A stretch of 64,000 bases of DNA from Nitrosomonadales bacterium (GTDB lineage: Bacteria; Pseudomonadota; Gammaproteobacteria; Burkholderiales; Gallionellaceae), in NCBI GenBank assembly GCA_016716325.1, contig JADJWO010000001.1, forward strand, positions 310,001-374,000. The letters run 5' to 3'. The position numbers were made by a program, and so were the translations under genes. This document shows positions 14,875 through 23,388 of the stretch, one piece after another (positions within the stretch are counted from its first letter, which is position 1; the number at the start of each line of letters is the position of its first letter). Below the pieces are notes generated by a model that had not been told where the DNA came from, ran no database searches, and saw only the letters and a program-made list of their open reading frames with translations.

Positions 14875-17800
14875 TCAGGCTCCCATCTTCAACAAATAGA
14901 CGATGACGACAAACGCGAGGAAGTGGAAGGCATAGCTTTGCCCATTGCCGTCATAGAGTCGCCGCGTCAGATCCGCCACCGTGTGCAGCAGATTGGTCTG
15001 TAACTCCCAGAAGCGCGTGGCGTAGGGTTGCACGAGGAAACCCAGCGCCTTGCGATAGGGGGCGAAGAAGTTCCACGCAAAGTGGGTGGTCTCCGGCCGG
15101 AAGGGACGTTCTGCCGCATACACGATATTGAACTGTTTGACCTTCTGCGCCCGCCGGTTCACGAACAGCAGCCAGGCGAACAGCGTGCCGAAGATCACGC
15201 AGACGGTGATCATGATGGCGACCGGATTCCAGTAGCCGTAGGCGCTGGTGATTTCGGCGCTTGCCCAGCCCAGTCCGCCTTCGGGGAAGAACTGGTTGAG
15301 ATAGGTATCGACGTGGCGCAGCGCAAGACCCGGAACGACCGCAAAGACCATCAGCAGGCCGACGAAGATCATCTGCGGCAGGATGATCCAGAACGGCGCT
15401 TCCTTGATTTTCCGGTGCTCGTCCTTCAACTGCCCCAGGAAGATGGTGTGGATCAGGCGGAACAGGTAAAGGAAGGCGATCGGTCCGGCGAAGAAGATGA
15501 TGATCATCGGCAGGCGATAGTCGGTGGACAGGATGGCGTTATAGAAGATCCAGCGCCCGCCGAAGCCCGACAGTGGCGGCACACCCGACACGGCGATGAT
15601 GCCGATGAGGGTTGCGATGAATGACAGCGGCATCAGCGTGATCAGGCCGCCCATGCGGTACATGTCGCGCGTGCCGGTACGTTTGGCGACACCGCCTGCC
15701 GACAGGAACAGCATCGATTTGTAGATGTAGTGGTTGATGACGAACATCAGCGCCATCAGCCAGCCGAGATGGTTCATCAGTGCCAGGCCGAACAGGGCAT
15801 AGCCCATCTGTCCGATGGAAGAGTAGGCGAGCAGGCGCTTGGCGTCCTCCTCGAAGATCGCCATCAGGTTGCCCAGGAGGGCGGACAGGGCGCCAATCCA
15901 GAGCATGACATGGGTGAGTTCGACACCGTAAAGCTGCTGCTTGCCCATCGACATCAGCAACACCATCAGGCCGAACAGTCCGGCTTTGAGCAGGATGCCG
16001 GATACCATCGGCGACACGTCGGTCTCGGCCTCGCCATGCGCACCCGGCAGCCAGATGTGCAGTCCGATCGCGGCGGTCTTGGTCATGAAGCCGACCGCGA
16101 GCAGCAGGAACACCCAGGGTGCGACGGGGGCGACCAGTTGGCCGAGCGAGGCGATATCAAACTGTGGTGCGCCCTGTGCCGCCAGCGCGAAACCGGTGAG
16201 TATCAGGAAGGCGCCGCCGAGCGAGAAGATGATGTAGGAAAGTGCGTGCGGCTCGGAGCGTTTGCCGCGCAGGATGAGGAAATACGAACCCAGCGTCAGC
16301 AACTCCCACGCCGCGAAGAAACTGAAGGTGTCGGTGGCGAGGATGAGCATCGTGAGTCCGGCGTACATCAACATTGCCGAGGGATAGAAGCCGATGCGCC
16401 GGCCATGTGCATCGTAACTTGCCAGGAAAATGATCGCCCCGCCGATCAGGAAGATGATGGCGAAGATCAGACGCAGCGGATCGTATTCCGTGTAAGTGAG
16501 GAAAAAGAAGCTGACCATCCCGGCGATGGCGAGCGTGTTCTTTATCCAGGCGGGTAGCCAGTCCAGCAGCAGGAAGCCGAGTGCGAACAGCAGCGGTAGC
16601 GAGAGCAGCAGGTTGCTGCGGCCAAAGTGGTCGCCGGACAGGTCGCCCCAGACAAAACCGAGTGCCCAGCCGCCGATGACTGCGGCCATGATAGGCGCGA
16701 TATGGAACGGTGTGCAGGAAACCGGCTGGGCTGGCGGTTCGCGCTTGATGATGTAGCCGAACCAGCGGAACAGGTAACCCGCCTCGAGCAGCGCGCCGGT
16801 CAGGATCAGTGCGAGCAGCGCGAGCCGGCCTTCGCCGGCAAGCATGTGCACCAGTTCCCACTTGGCGTAAAAGCCGGGGAAAGGCGGCAGGCCGCTGAGC
16901 ATGGCCATGAAGGTAACGAAAGCGAAGATGAGCAACGGGCGCCCGCGGAGTGCGGCCCAATCGGGAAGCTCGCGCCCGGCGATCAGGCCTGACAGCCAGT
17001 ACAGCCCCGCCTTGGCGATGGCGTGCGAGAACAACAGGCCACCGGCGATGAAGAGTGTACTGTCGCCAAGGATGTCGCGCTGGCCGAGTACGGCCAGGAT
17101 CAGGCCGGTTTGCGCGATCGAGGAATAACCGAGCAAGCGCCGGTCATTGGTCTGCGGTAACGCAAGAAGATTGGCGGCGATGAAGGTGGCGATGCCGATA
17201 CCGGTTGCCATCGGCAGCCATTCGGCGCCGCCGATGAGTAGCAGTTTGTCGACGGCGAAGAGCGCAGCGGTGCCGGTTGCGGCGGAGAAAATGGCCGAGA
17301 AGGCGGGATGCGCCGATTCATAGATATCGAGTGCCCAGCCGTTGGCCGGGAAGGGCTTCAGTTCGGCAACGACAGCGATGAAGAGCAGGAAAAAGGCGAC
17401 GGATCCGCCTGCCTTCAGGCTCAGCGTAGCGCCGGCCATGCCGTCGATGTTCAGTGTTCCGGTAGCGTGGTAGGCGAAGATGATGCCGATCAGGAAGAAC
17501 ACCGACAGTATCTGCGAGACGACGAGGTATTTGAATCCCGCCGCCAATGCCCGGCCGTCTTCGGAAAGCAGCATCAGGCCGGCGACCGAGATGACTGCAA
17601 GTTCGAAGAATACGAACAGGTTGAAGATATCGCGGGTGAGGATGATGCCGCCCAGCGCCATGACCGCGATGAGCAGCACCGCCATCGCGCGCCGTCCTTG
17701 CGCGAACAGCGCATCTTTAAGGTATAGGGCGGAGAGCAGGCCGGTCAGGTTGACGAGCAGCGTCAGTGCCGCTTCGGGCAGGCCCATGCGCAGGTTGATC

Positions 17801-18012
17801 GCAAAGGGCGGTGCGGTGCCGGCAGTGAGGATATCGACTGGCGCGCCATTATCGCAGACGAACGTCCAGACCCACCCGGCCGAAACCAGGCTCATGAAGC
17901 CCAGGGCGGCCAGAGTGATCGTGTAGGCGGCGGCACGCCGTGCCGGGTTCAGGAATCCCAGCAGGAAAGCAGCAGCAAGTGCCGCGACGATGATATAGAG
18001 CGGGCTCACCAT
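14875..18012 (-). CDS. Fused double antiporter subunit (MrpD/NuoM-like plus MrpA/NuoL-like)
   Basis: At 1045 residues this is about twice a single antiporter subunit. Module one (about 1-430) and module two (about 500-900) each contain the proton channel signature: FFELAV with its glutamate, AELKPFPANGWALDIYESAH with lysine, and SHAIAKAGLYW; then AAWELLTLGSYF, TKTAAIGLHIWLPGAHGEA and INHYIYKSMLF. The C-terminal 120 residues end in an amphipathic stretch and one membrane helix, like the lateral helix of NuoL. All key charged residues are kept in both modules, so two ion paths are likely. In archaeal Mbx the equivalents (H and H') are separate genes. Confidence 0.87.
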   Translation of the reverse strand: MVSPLYIIVAALAAAFLLGFLNPARRAAAYTITLAALGFMSLVSAGWVWTFVCDNGAPVDILTAGTAPPFAINLRMGLPEAALTLLVNLTGLLSALYLKDALFAQGRRAMAVLLIAVMALGGIILTRDIFNLFVFFELAVISVAGLMLLSEDGRALAAGFKYLVVSQILSVFFLIGIIFAYHATGTLNIDGMAGATLSLKAGGSVAFFLLFIAVVAELKPFPANGWALDIYESAHPAFSAIFSAATGTAALFAVDKLLLIGGAEWLPMATGIGIATFIAANLLALPQTNDRRLLGYSSIAQTGLILAVLGQRDILGDSTLFIAGGLLFSHAIAKAGLYWLSGLIAGRELPDWAALRGRPLLIFAFVTFMAMLSGLPPFPGFYAKWELVHMLAGEGRLALLALILTGALLEAGYLFRWFGYIIKREPPAQPVSCTPFHIAPIMAAVIGGWALGFVWGDLSGDHFGRSNLLLSLPLLFALGFLLLDWLPAWIKNTLAIAGMVSFFFLTYTEYDPLRLIFAIIFLIGGAIIFLASYDAHGRRIGFYPSAMLMYAGLTMLILATDTFSFFAAWELLTLGSYFLILRGKRSEPHALSYIIFSLGGAFLILTGFALAAQGAPQFDIASLGQLVAPVAPWVFLLLAVGFMTKTAAIGLHIWLPGAHGEAETDVSPMVSGILLKAGLFGLMVLLMSMGKQQLYGVELTHVMLWIGALSALLGNLMAIFEEDAKRLLAYSSIGQMGYALFGLALMNHLGWLMALMFVINHYIYKSMLFLSAGGVAKRTGTRDMYRMGGLITLMPLSFIATLIGIIAVSGVPPLSGFGGRWIFYNAILSTDYRLPMIIIFFAGPIAFLYLFRLIHTIFLGQLKDEHRKIKEAPFWIILPQMIFVGLLMVFAVVPGLALRHVDTYLNQFFPEGGLGWASAEITSAYGYWNPVAIMITVCVIFGTLFAWLLFVNRRAQKVKQFNIVYAAERPFRPETTHFAWNFFAPYRKALGFLVQPYATRFWELQTNLLHTVADLTRRLYDGNGQSYAFHFLAFVVIVYLLKMGA

Positions 18013-18365
18013 TTAAGCTCCGTGTGCTGTGCGATATCGAGCGTACCTTTGCGCTCGTAGAGCTTGTAGGCGTAAGTGAGCATCAATGCCGTCACGCCGA
18101 CGCCGATGACGATGGCGGTAAGCACCAGTGCCTGCGGTACCGGGTCGATGATGCGGGTGACAGCCTCGGCTGCCGAAACCGTGGAATCCAGGATCGGCGC
18201 AGTACGACCGTGCATGTAACCGATGGCGACGATGACGATATTGACGCCGGTATCGGCGATGGTGAAGGCGATGATCATGCGCAACAGGTTACGGTTGGTC
18301 AGTGCGCCATAAAAACCGATGAGGATCAGGAGGAAGCCGGTTGCCATTGCGATATAGGCCATCAA
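18006..18365 (-). CDS. mrpC: MrpC/NuoK-like subunit
   Basis: A 119-residue protein with three membrane helices, homologous to MrpC (MnhC) and NuoK. It begins MMAYIAMATGFLLILIGFYG and has RNLLRMIIAFTIADTGVNIV in the second helix and the late motif VLTAIVIGVGVTALML. It overlaps the fused antiporter gene by seven bases and the MrpB-like gene by four. Together with MrpE, F, G and B it makes up the sodium/proton antiporter-derived part of the complex. Confidence 0.9.
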   Translation of the reverse strand: MMAYIAMATGFLLILIGFYGALTNRNLLRMIIAFTIADTGVNIVIVAIGYMHGRTAPILDSTVSAAEAVTRIIDPVPQALVLTAIVIGVGVTALMLTYAYKLYERKGTLDIAQHTELKW

Positions 18366-19060
18366 GGTTCCTCCGTTTCGGACAGGCTGGCGAGCATCGA
18401 GGAGAACTCGGCGCCGACCTTGAGGCCGATGAGTGTATAGATCAGCGGTATCGCGCCGGCCGAAACGAGGCTGCCCAAGGCACCGGTCGGCAGGATACGG
18501 TTGTCGAGAAAGCCTCCCGCCAGAAAAATGCCCAGCACACCGAGTGCGACATAGCTGAGACCCGAGAATGATTCCAGGGTGGCGATCAATGAATGACTGA
18601 AACGCTTGGCCGGATCGACCAGCAGCATCAGGAGTATGCCCGAAGCCAGGATGGCGCCGCCCTGAAAGCCGCCACCGGGAGTCAGATGTCCGTTCACGAA
18701 GACATAGGCACCCAGCAGCATGATGAGGGGCACGAGGAAGAGGCTGCCGGTAGTCAGTAATTCCCCGACGGGAACCGGGACGCGTTGTGCGCTGCCCGAT
18801 TTCCGGCCGAGTGCCAGTACCAGGCCGACGATAGTGGAAGCGAGGAACAGGACAGTGACTTCACCGAGGGTATCAAGACCGCGATAGGTGACGATGATGG
18901 CGGTGACGATATTGGCCGCACCGATGTCGCTGGCGGTATGTTCGGCATAGTAGCGGGCAGTGAGGTTCAGGTTCGTATCGGGTTCGTATGTGAACAGCAG
19001 ACTGGCGAAGATCGTGCCGATGCCGGCGAGAAACAGGAGAGCGATGAAGCGCTTAATCAT
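18362..19060 (-). CDS. MrpB-like subunit (MbhE + MnhB domains)
   Basis: 232 residues from MIKRFIALLFL. This start is chosen because GAGGGG lies 4 bases upstream; a longer frame would extend into the previous gene. The first part has YRGLDTLGEVTVLFLASTIVG, found at the end of MrpA or in MbhE. The rest is an MnhB domain (VNGHLTPGGGFQGGAILASG, 105-150, and LPTGALGSLVSAGAIPLIY). About six membrane helices. Overlaps the upstream gene by eight bases. Confidence 0.85.
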   Translation of the reverse strand: MIKRFIALLFLAGIGTIFASLLFTYEPDTNLNLTARYYAEHTASDIGAANIVTAIIVTYRGLDTLGEVTVLFLASTIVGLVLALGRKSGSAQRVPVPVGELLTTGSLFLVPLIMLLGAYVFVNGHLTPGGGFQGGAILASGILLMLLVDPAKRFSHSLIATLESFSGLSYVALGVLGIFLAGGFLDNRILPTGALGSLVSAGAIPLIYTLIGLKVGAEFSSMLASLSETEEP

Positions 19061-19346
19061 ATTCCCCTCCGCTATGACTGGTGCCAGATTGGGCACTGGC
19101 CCGGATGCGGGCCAGCACGAAGAAGAACAGGAAAGTGGTGAGTCCGCTGCCGATGGCCGCTTCCGTCATCGCGACATCGGGCGCAGCCAGGATCAGGAAA
19201 AGTACAGAGGCAAACAGACTGACCAGGCCGGCGGCGAGAATGGCGATGGGCAGGCTTTGGCCATTCCGGGCATGGATGGCCACAAGTGCCGCACCGATCA
19301 TCGCGGAGCAGAACACGATGCTCATTGCTGTCATCAATACAGTCAT
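19053..19346 (-). CDS. MbhD-like subunit (DUF4040, MrpA C-terminal type)
   Basis: 97 residues from MTVLMTAMSIVF. This start is chosen because its ATG overlaps the mrpG stop (ATGA). Three membrane helices; the family signature is FLILAAPDVAMTEAAIGSGL near 55-75. The protein corresponds to a piece of the MrpA C-terminal region that is encoded separately in Mbh and Mbx operons. A longer frame through mrpG exists, but it is only an overlap artefact. Confidence 0.83.
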   Translation of the reverse strand: MTVLMTAMSIVFCSAMIGAALVAIHARNGQSLPIAILAAGLVSLFASVLFLILAAPDVAMTEAAIGSGLTTFLFFFVLARIRASAQSGTSHSGGEYD

Positions 19347-19681
19347 GGCTTCTCTCCGGTATCCTCGGCCAGCCGGTCGACCATCGTTTGCGGCGACTTT
19401 TCGGTGCCGATGCGGTGTGCCGCACGGGCAAGCACCTGCGATGAGAGCGGGTTGGTGAACAGGATGAACAGGCCGATGAGCAGCAATTTCAGCCCCCACG
19501 CGGGTTGCAGGCAGGCGGCGCCGGCCAGCGTCAACAGGGTTCCCAATGTCGTTGCCTTGGTGCCGGCCTGGATGCGATTGAACAGGTCGGGCATGCGCAC
19601 CAGACCCAGACCGCCCAGAAGCAGGAAGGTCGCGCCGGTGACGAGCAGTAATCCGCCAAGTACGGGAAGGAGTGTACCCAT
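19343..19681 (-). CDS. mrpG: Na+/H+ antiporter subunit MrpG-like
   Basis: A 112-residue protein with three membrane helices. The MnhG/MrpG signature is GLVRMPDLFNRIQAGTKATT, with a following LGTLLTLAGAA helix. In Mrp antiporters G is one of the small subunits needed for assembly. Its ATG overlaps the last base of mrpF. Confidence 0.9.
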   Translation of the reverse strand: MGTLLPVLGGLLLVTGATFLLLGGLGLVRMPDLFNRIQAGTKATTLGTLLTLAGAACLQPAWGLKLLLIGLFILFTNPLSSQVLARAAHRIGTEKSPQTMVDRLAEDTGEKP

Positions 19682-19941
19682 TAAAGCCCCCGCTCCAGAT
19701 AGCGGGCAACCACGATTACGCCGAGGAAGGACAACAATGCGTAAACAAGCGCCACATCAAGATAAATTCCTCGGCCTTCAGCCAGCGCGGCAATCACGAT
19801 GCCGGTGATGGAAACGATGGTCAGGACATCGAACGCCACCACCCGGTCGGCATCCGACGGCCCCCGCAGGAAGCGGTAGAGCGCCAGCAGAAATGCCCAT
19901 CCGGTCAGCGTTGCCGCCATATAAACGAGGAGGTCAGTCAT
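19681..19941 (-). CDS. mrpF: Na+/H+ antiporter subunit MrpF-like
   Basis: An 86-residue protein of three helices. MrpF signatures are RFLRGPSDADRVVAFDVLTI and VALVYALLSFLGVIVVARYLERG. The GPSDADRVVA loop is the strongest family marker. It overlaps mrpE by eight bases. Confidence 0.92.
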   Translation of the reverse strand: MTDLLVYMAATLTGWAFLLALYRFLRGPSDADRVVAFDVLTIVSITGIVIAALAEGRGIYLDVALVYALLSFLGVIVVARYLERGL

Positions 19942-20434
19942 ACATCACCTCAAGATACCGTTCGAATCCAGCTACGATGCTGGCGGTCGCACCCTCAATA
20001 TCCGGTGAATCCACAGTGACCCAGTGGATGTAGAGCCATTCGCCGGACAGCTCGACCGTCAGGGTGCCAGGCGTGAGGGTGATCGAATTGGCCAGCAGCA
20101 ATCGCCCCATCTTGCTCTTCAGTCTGGTGCGTACCTTGACGATGCCCGGGTTGACCGGCAGGTCGGGCGATAACACGATGGCTGCGAGTTTGAGGTTGGA
20201 CTTGACCAGCTCACTGATAAAGAAGAATACGTACATCACCGCGTAACCGAGCGCGCGCGGAGTGGGATTCAGGTCAGAAAAAACCGCAAGACCACCCCGG
20301 AAAAACCACGCAATGACGATGGAAATGGCAAGTCCAATGATAAGTACGTCATTGACGAGCGCACCGTTTAGCCAGACCCAGAACAGAATGAGCGACGCGA
20401 ACAACAACAGCAGACTAGGAACTTTTTGCATCAT
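19934..20434 (-). CDS. mrpE: Na+/H+ antiporter subunit MrpE-like, first gene of the operon
   Basis: A 166-residue protein with two N-terminal membrane segments (LLLLFASLILFWVWLNG and the following LIIGLAISIVIAWFF) and a soluble tail with the MrpE signature LLANSITLTPGTLTVEL and the late HWVTVDSPD. It opens the 13-gene minus-strand operon. No strong ribosome site is visible before the ATGATG start; the second ATG is an alternative. The upstream 200 bases are AT-rich and probably hold the promoter. Confidence 0.9.
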   Translation of the reverse strand: MMQKVPSLLLLFASLILFWVWLNGALVNDVLIIGLAISIVIAWFFRGGLAVFSDLNPTPRALGYAVMYVFFFISELVKSNLKLAAIVLSPDLPVNPGIVKVRTRLKSKMGRLLLANSITLTPGTLTVELSGEWLYIHWVTVDSPDIEGATASIVAGFERYLEVMYD

Positions 20435-20793
20435 TCAGCCAATTGTTCTTGATTTACCTGCAATGTACCGACCCTGAAATAAACAGGTCGAATACAACCA
20501 TCCGTCCAATTGGCGACCACTAATTATTAAACTATTAGAACATTGTAATATTATTATTTGTTTCTGTATAGCGCTATTTCTGCTTATCCGGTCGACAGAG
20601 GCACGAACGTCCCGGATGTGCAAGGCCATGACGTGTTTCCGGGGGGGCGCTTTGGAGGGACTGATTCAAGTGACCTGTGTTGAATTTCGTGGCATTTTTG
20701 TGTTGCTCAGTAGCCGAAATGTAATGAACTATGCTCGACGCGATTCGTTGTTATTGGCGGTTTCATTTATCATGGGTTATCATCGCCCAGCTC
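20435..20793. other. Intergenic region with the operon promoter and a junction
   Basis: No convincing gene. The first 150 bases, upstream of mrpE on the minus strand, are unusually AT-rich (AATAATATTACAATG and a run of TTTAATAATTAG) and are the likely promoter area, but I cannot assign -35/-10 boxes with confidence. The remainder, up to the tRNA remnant, has no recognisable motif. Confidence 0.5.
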
Positions 20794-20825
20794 GGAAGAG
20801 GTTCAAATCCTCTTGCCCCGACCAG
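20794..20825 (+). repeat. 3' end of tRNA-Pro, partial duplicate (att-like)
   Basis: GAGGTTCAAATCCTCTTGCCCCGACCAG matches the last 28 bases of the tRNA-Pro gene (with the following G) at all but two positions and is in the same orientation. It includes the T arm, half of the acceptor stem and CCA, but no 5' half. This is the form left at the far end of an element integrated in a tRNA 3' end. Confidence 0.7.
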
Positions 20826-20876
20826 ACTAAAGATCAATCATCCAGCCACCTCTAATCCGATTACAAACATCCGCCG

Positions 20877-21620
20877 ATGCGTATCCTGATCAGCAATGAC
20901 GACGGTTATTTCGCGCCCGGCCTCGCCTGTCTTGCCGAGCATCTCGCAAAAGTCGCCGACATCACCGTGGTTGCGCCGGAAAGGGATCGCAGCGGTGCAA
21001 GCAATTCCCTGACGCTGGATCGTCCGCTCAAGTTGCGCCGTGCCGCGAACGGTTTCTATTATGTCAACGGCACGCCCACAGATTGCGTGCATCTGGCCGT
21101 GACCGGCATGCTCGACCACCAGCCGGACATGGTGGTGTCCGGTATCAATGCCGGTGCCAACATGGGCGACGACACCATCTATTCCGGTACGGTGGCAGCC
21201 GCGACGGAAGGTTTTCTGCTGGGTATCCCGTCCATTGCGGTTTCGCTGACCGGCAAGGATTTCATCCACTTCGAGACGGCCGCCAAGGTTGCCGCGGAAC
21301 TGGCACAGCGTTTTTCCGGGCAGACACACAGCCATCCCTGGCTGCTCAACGTGAACGTGCCGGATATGCCATACAGCCATCTGCAAGGCATGGAGGTGAC
21401 CCGGCTCGGCAAGCGCCACAAGGCCGAACCGGTGGTCAAGGCCAGCAACCCGCACGGCGAGACCGTGTACTGGGTCGGCGCGGCGGGCAAGGCGCAGGAT
21501 GCGGGCGAGGGCACCGATTTCCATGCGCTGTCGCAACAGCGTGTCTCGCTCACCCCGCTGCAGATCGACCTGACGCAATACGCCCAGCTCGATGCGGTGC
21601 GCGGCTGGCTCGGACGATGA
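20877..21620 (+). CDS. surE: 5'/3'-nucleotidase SurE
   Basis: A 247-residue metal-dependent nucleoside monophosphatase, active in stationary-phase survival. The metal site is D8/D9 in MRILISNDDGYFAPGL, with S in RSGASNSLTL and N in SGINAGANMGDDTIYSGTVAA (a family hallmark). The usual length is 245-255. Its stop overlaps the ATG of pcm (ATGA), the conserved surE-pcm-nlpD order of proteobacteria. Confidence 0.97.
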   Translation: MRILISNDDGYFAPGLACLAEHLAKVADITVVAPERDRSGASNSLTLDRPLKLRRAANGFYYVNGTPTDCVHLAVTGMLDHQPDMVVSGINAGANMGDDTIYSGTVAAATEGFLLGIPSIAVSLTGKDFIHFETAAKVAAELAQRFSGQTHSHPWLLNVNVPDMPYSHLQGMEVTRLGKRHKAEPVVKASNPHGETVYWVGAAGKAQDAGEGTDFHALSQQRVSLTPLQIDLTQYAQLDAVRGWLGR

Positions 21621-22273
21621 ATACGCGGCTCAACGGTATCGGCATGACTTCGCAGCGCACCCGCATGCGCATGATCGAGCGCATGCGCGAGCAGGGCATC
21701 CGGGACGAGGCGGTGCTGGCGGCAATGTTCGAGGTGCCGCGCCACCTGTTCGTGGATGAAGCCCTGGCAAGCCGTGCCTACGACGACGTGTCGTTGCCGA
21801 TCAATTTCAGGCAGACCATCTCCCAGCCTTACATCGTCGCGCGCATGACCGAAGCATTGCGTGCCGGCGGACCGCTGGGCCGTGTGCTTGAGATCGGGAC
21901 CGGCTGCGGCTATCAGGCTGCGGTGCTGGCGCATGTGGCGAAAGAAGTCTATACGGTAGAGCGCATCCAGCCCCTGTATGAACGCGCCCGGAGGCAATTG
22001 CGCGATCTGAAGCTGCGCAACGTCAGCGTGCGTTATGCGGACGGTAGCGCAGGGTTGCCTGAACAGGCACCGTTCGATGGCATCATCATGACAGCCGCGG
22101 CCCCGGCACTGTCGGCAACGCTACGGGAACAGTTGGCGGTCGGTGGTAGAATGGTGCTGCCGGTCGGGGTTCAGGAACAGTGGCTGTATCTGGTCGAGCG
22201 CGATGCCAATGGTTTCCGCGAGACACGGCTGGAACCGGTGAGATTTGTACCGCTATTGATGGGGAAAGAATGA
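21617..22273 (+). CDS. pcm: Protein-L-isoaspartate O-methyltransferase
   Basis: 218 residues, starting at the ATG that overlaps the surE stop; a longer frame inside surE is an artefact. It repairs isoaspartyl residues in aged proteins using S-adenosylmethionine. Motifs: the loop LPINFRQTISQPYIVARM that holds the substrate, EIGTGCGYQAAVLA for SAM binding, and VLPVG near the end. Its stop overlaps the nlpD ATG by four bases. Confidence 0.97.
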   Translation: MNTRLNGIGMTSQRTRMRMIERMREQGIRDEAVLAAMFEVPRHLFVDEALASRAYDDVSLPINFRQTISQPYIVARMTEALRAGGPLGRVLEIGTGCGYQAAVLAHVAKEVYTVERIQPLYERARRQLRDLKLRNVSVRYADGSAGLPEQAPFDGIIMTAAAPALSATLREQLAVGGRMVLPVGVQEQWLYLVERDANGFRETRLEPVRFVPLLMGKE

Positions 22274-23214
22274 GACTGAATCGGATGTTCACATGGCTGG
22301 CGATGGCGGTGTTTCTGGCGGGCTGCGCATCGAGCGGGCATCGCGCCCCGGTCGTCGAGCGCAACACGGCCGCCAAGAAAGGGCCCGTCATGGCCGGTGC
22401 GGCACGCAGGAACATCGCGCGCGAGCAGGACTGGCGCCCGCAGGTCTATGTCGTGCAACAGGGCGATACGCTGTACAGCATCGCCTTCAACTACGGCTTC
22501 GATTATCACGAACTGGCCGAACTGAACGGCATCAAGGATCCGAGTGTCATCTCGGTCGGACAGGAGATCCGCCTGTTCCCGTCCTCCACCGCCACCATCG
22601 GACGCCCGGTGGCAGTTGAGACCAAGCCAATCGCGCCGTCGATCAAGGAACAGCCCAAACTGGTGAAGTACGCCTATAGCGAAGCGGCCCTGGCGCAGAT
22701 CGACAAGGTGCAGGCAGAACCGGCCAAGCCGGCACCCGTGGCCGTTGCCAAGGCTGAGCCGCCCAAGCCGGAAATGCCGAAGCCCGCCGCCAAGCCCGTT
22801 GCGGACGGCAAATCTGCCGCCGATGACAGCGAGGACGAGGCGCTGGAATGGAGCCTGCCTGCCAAGGGCAAGGTGATCGGGGAATTTTCCGAGTCGGCCA
22901 ACCGCAAGGGCATCGACATCGCCGGCAAGCGCGGCCAACCGGTCACGGCCAGCGCGCCGGGCAAGGTGGTGTATAGCGGCAGCGGCCTGCGCGGCTACGG
23001 CAAGTTGGTCATCATCAAGCACAACAAGACCTACCTCAGCGCCTATGCGCACAACGACCAGGTGCTGGTGAAGGAGGGGCAGACCGTCACGCGCGGCCAG
23101 AAGATCGCCGAAATGGGCAATACTGATGCCGATCAGGTCAAACTGCATTTCGAGGTGCGGCGCTTCGGCAAACCGGTCGATCCGGCCAAGTACCTGCCGC
23201 TCGGCAAATCTTGA
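22270..23214 (+). CDS. nlpD: Murein hydrolase activator NlpD (LysM + LytM-like lipoprotein)
   Basis: 314 residues beginning MRLNRMFTWLAM; the start overlaps the pcm stop. Order: lipoprotein signal with lipobox LAGC (about residue 18), LysM domain (YVVQQGDTLYSIAFNYGF to IRLFP, about 60-105), a Pro/Ala/Lys-rich linker, and a C-terminal M23 (LytM) domain. The M23 zinc ligands are lost: RKGID stands where HxGxD is expected and VKLHFEVR where HxH is expected. It is thus a non-catalytic activator of an amidase such as AmiC, as known for NlpD. No rpoS gene follows, unlike in gammaproteobacteria. Confidence 0.93.
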   Translation: MRLNRMFTWLAMAVFLAGCASSGHRAPVVERNTAAKKGPVMAGAARRNIAREQDWRPQVYVVQQGDTLYSIAFNYGFDYHELAELNGIKDPSVISVGQEIRLFPSSTATIGRPVAVETKPIAPSIKEQPKLVKYAYSEAALAQIDKVQAEPAKPAPVAVAKAEPPKPEMPKPAAKPVADGKSAADDSEDEALEWSLPAKGKVIGEFSESANRKGIDIAGKRGQPVTASAPGKVVYSGSGLRGYGKLVIIKHNKTYLSAYAHNDQVLVKEGQTVTRGQKIAEMGNTDADQVKLHFEVRRFGKPVDPAKYLPLGKS

Positions 23215-23228
23215 GTGATCTTTAATTG

Positions 23229-23370
23229 ACCGTCATTCCCGCGCAGGCGGGAATCCAGTCAAAGAAAAAATTCCCTTGCGCAGCAAGGACAAACTCTTCC
23301 GGAAAACTTATGGAAGTACATCAAGGCATGTTGAATAAAACCGCCGGACTCCCGCTTGCGCGGGAATGAC
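23229..23370. repeat. Pair of inverted REP-like hairpins (BIME-like)
   Basis: CGTCATTCCCGCGCAGGCGGGAATCC at 23230 is mirrored by GGACTCCCGCTTGCGCGGGAATGAC at 23346-23370. Each can fold, and they can pair with one another. They lie between nlpD and the radical SAM gene and may also end nlpD transcription. Confidence 0.72.
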
Positions 23371-23388
23371 ATTGTAGAATTTTCAGGG

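Noticed and set aside
15730..16557. Plus-strand open frame antisense to the antiporter fusion
   Set aside because: No ribosome site or family signature; composition typical of the antisense of membrane helices.
20794..20825. A complete tRNA before surE
   Set aside because: Only T arm, 3' acceptor strand and CCA are present; no 5' half is found within 100 bases upstream.
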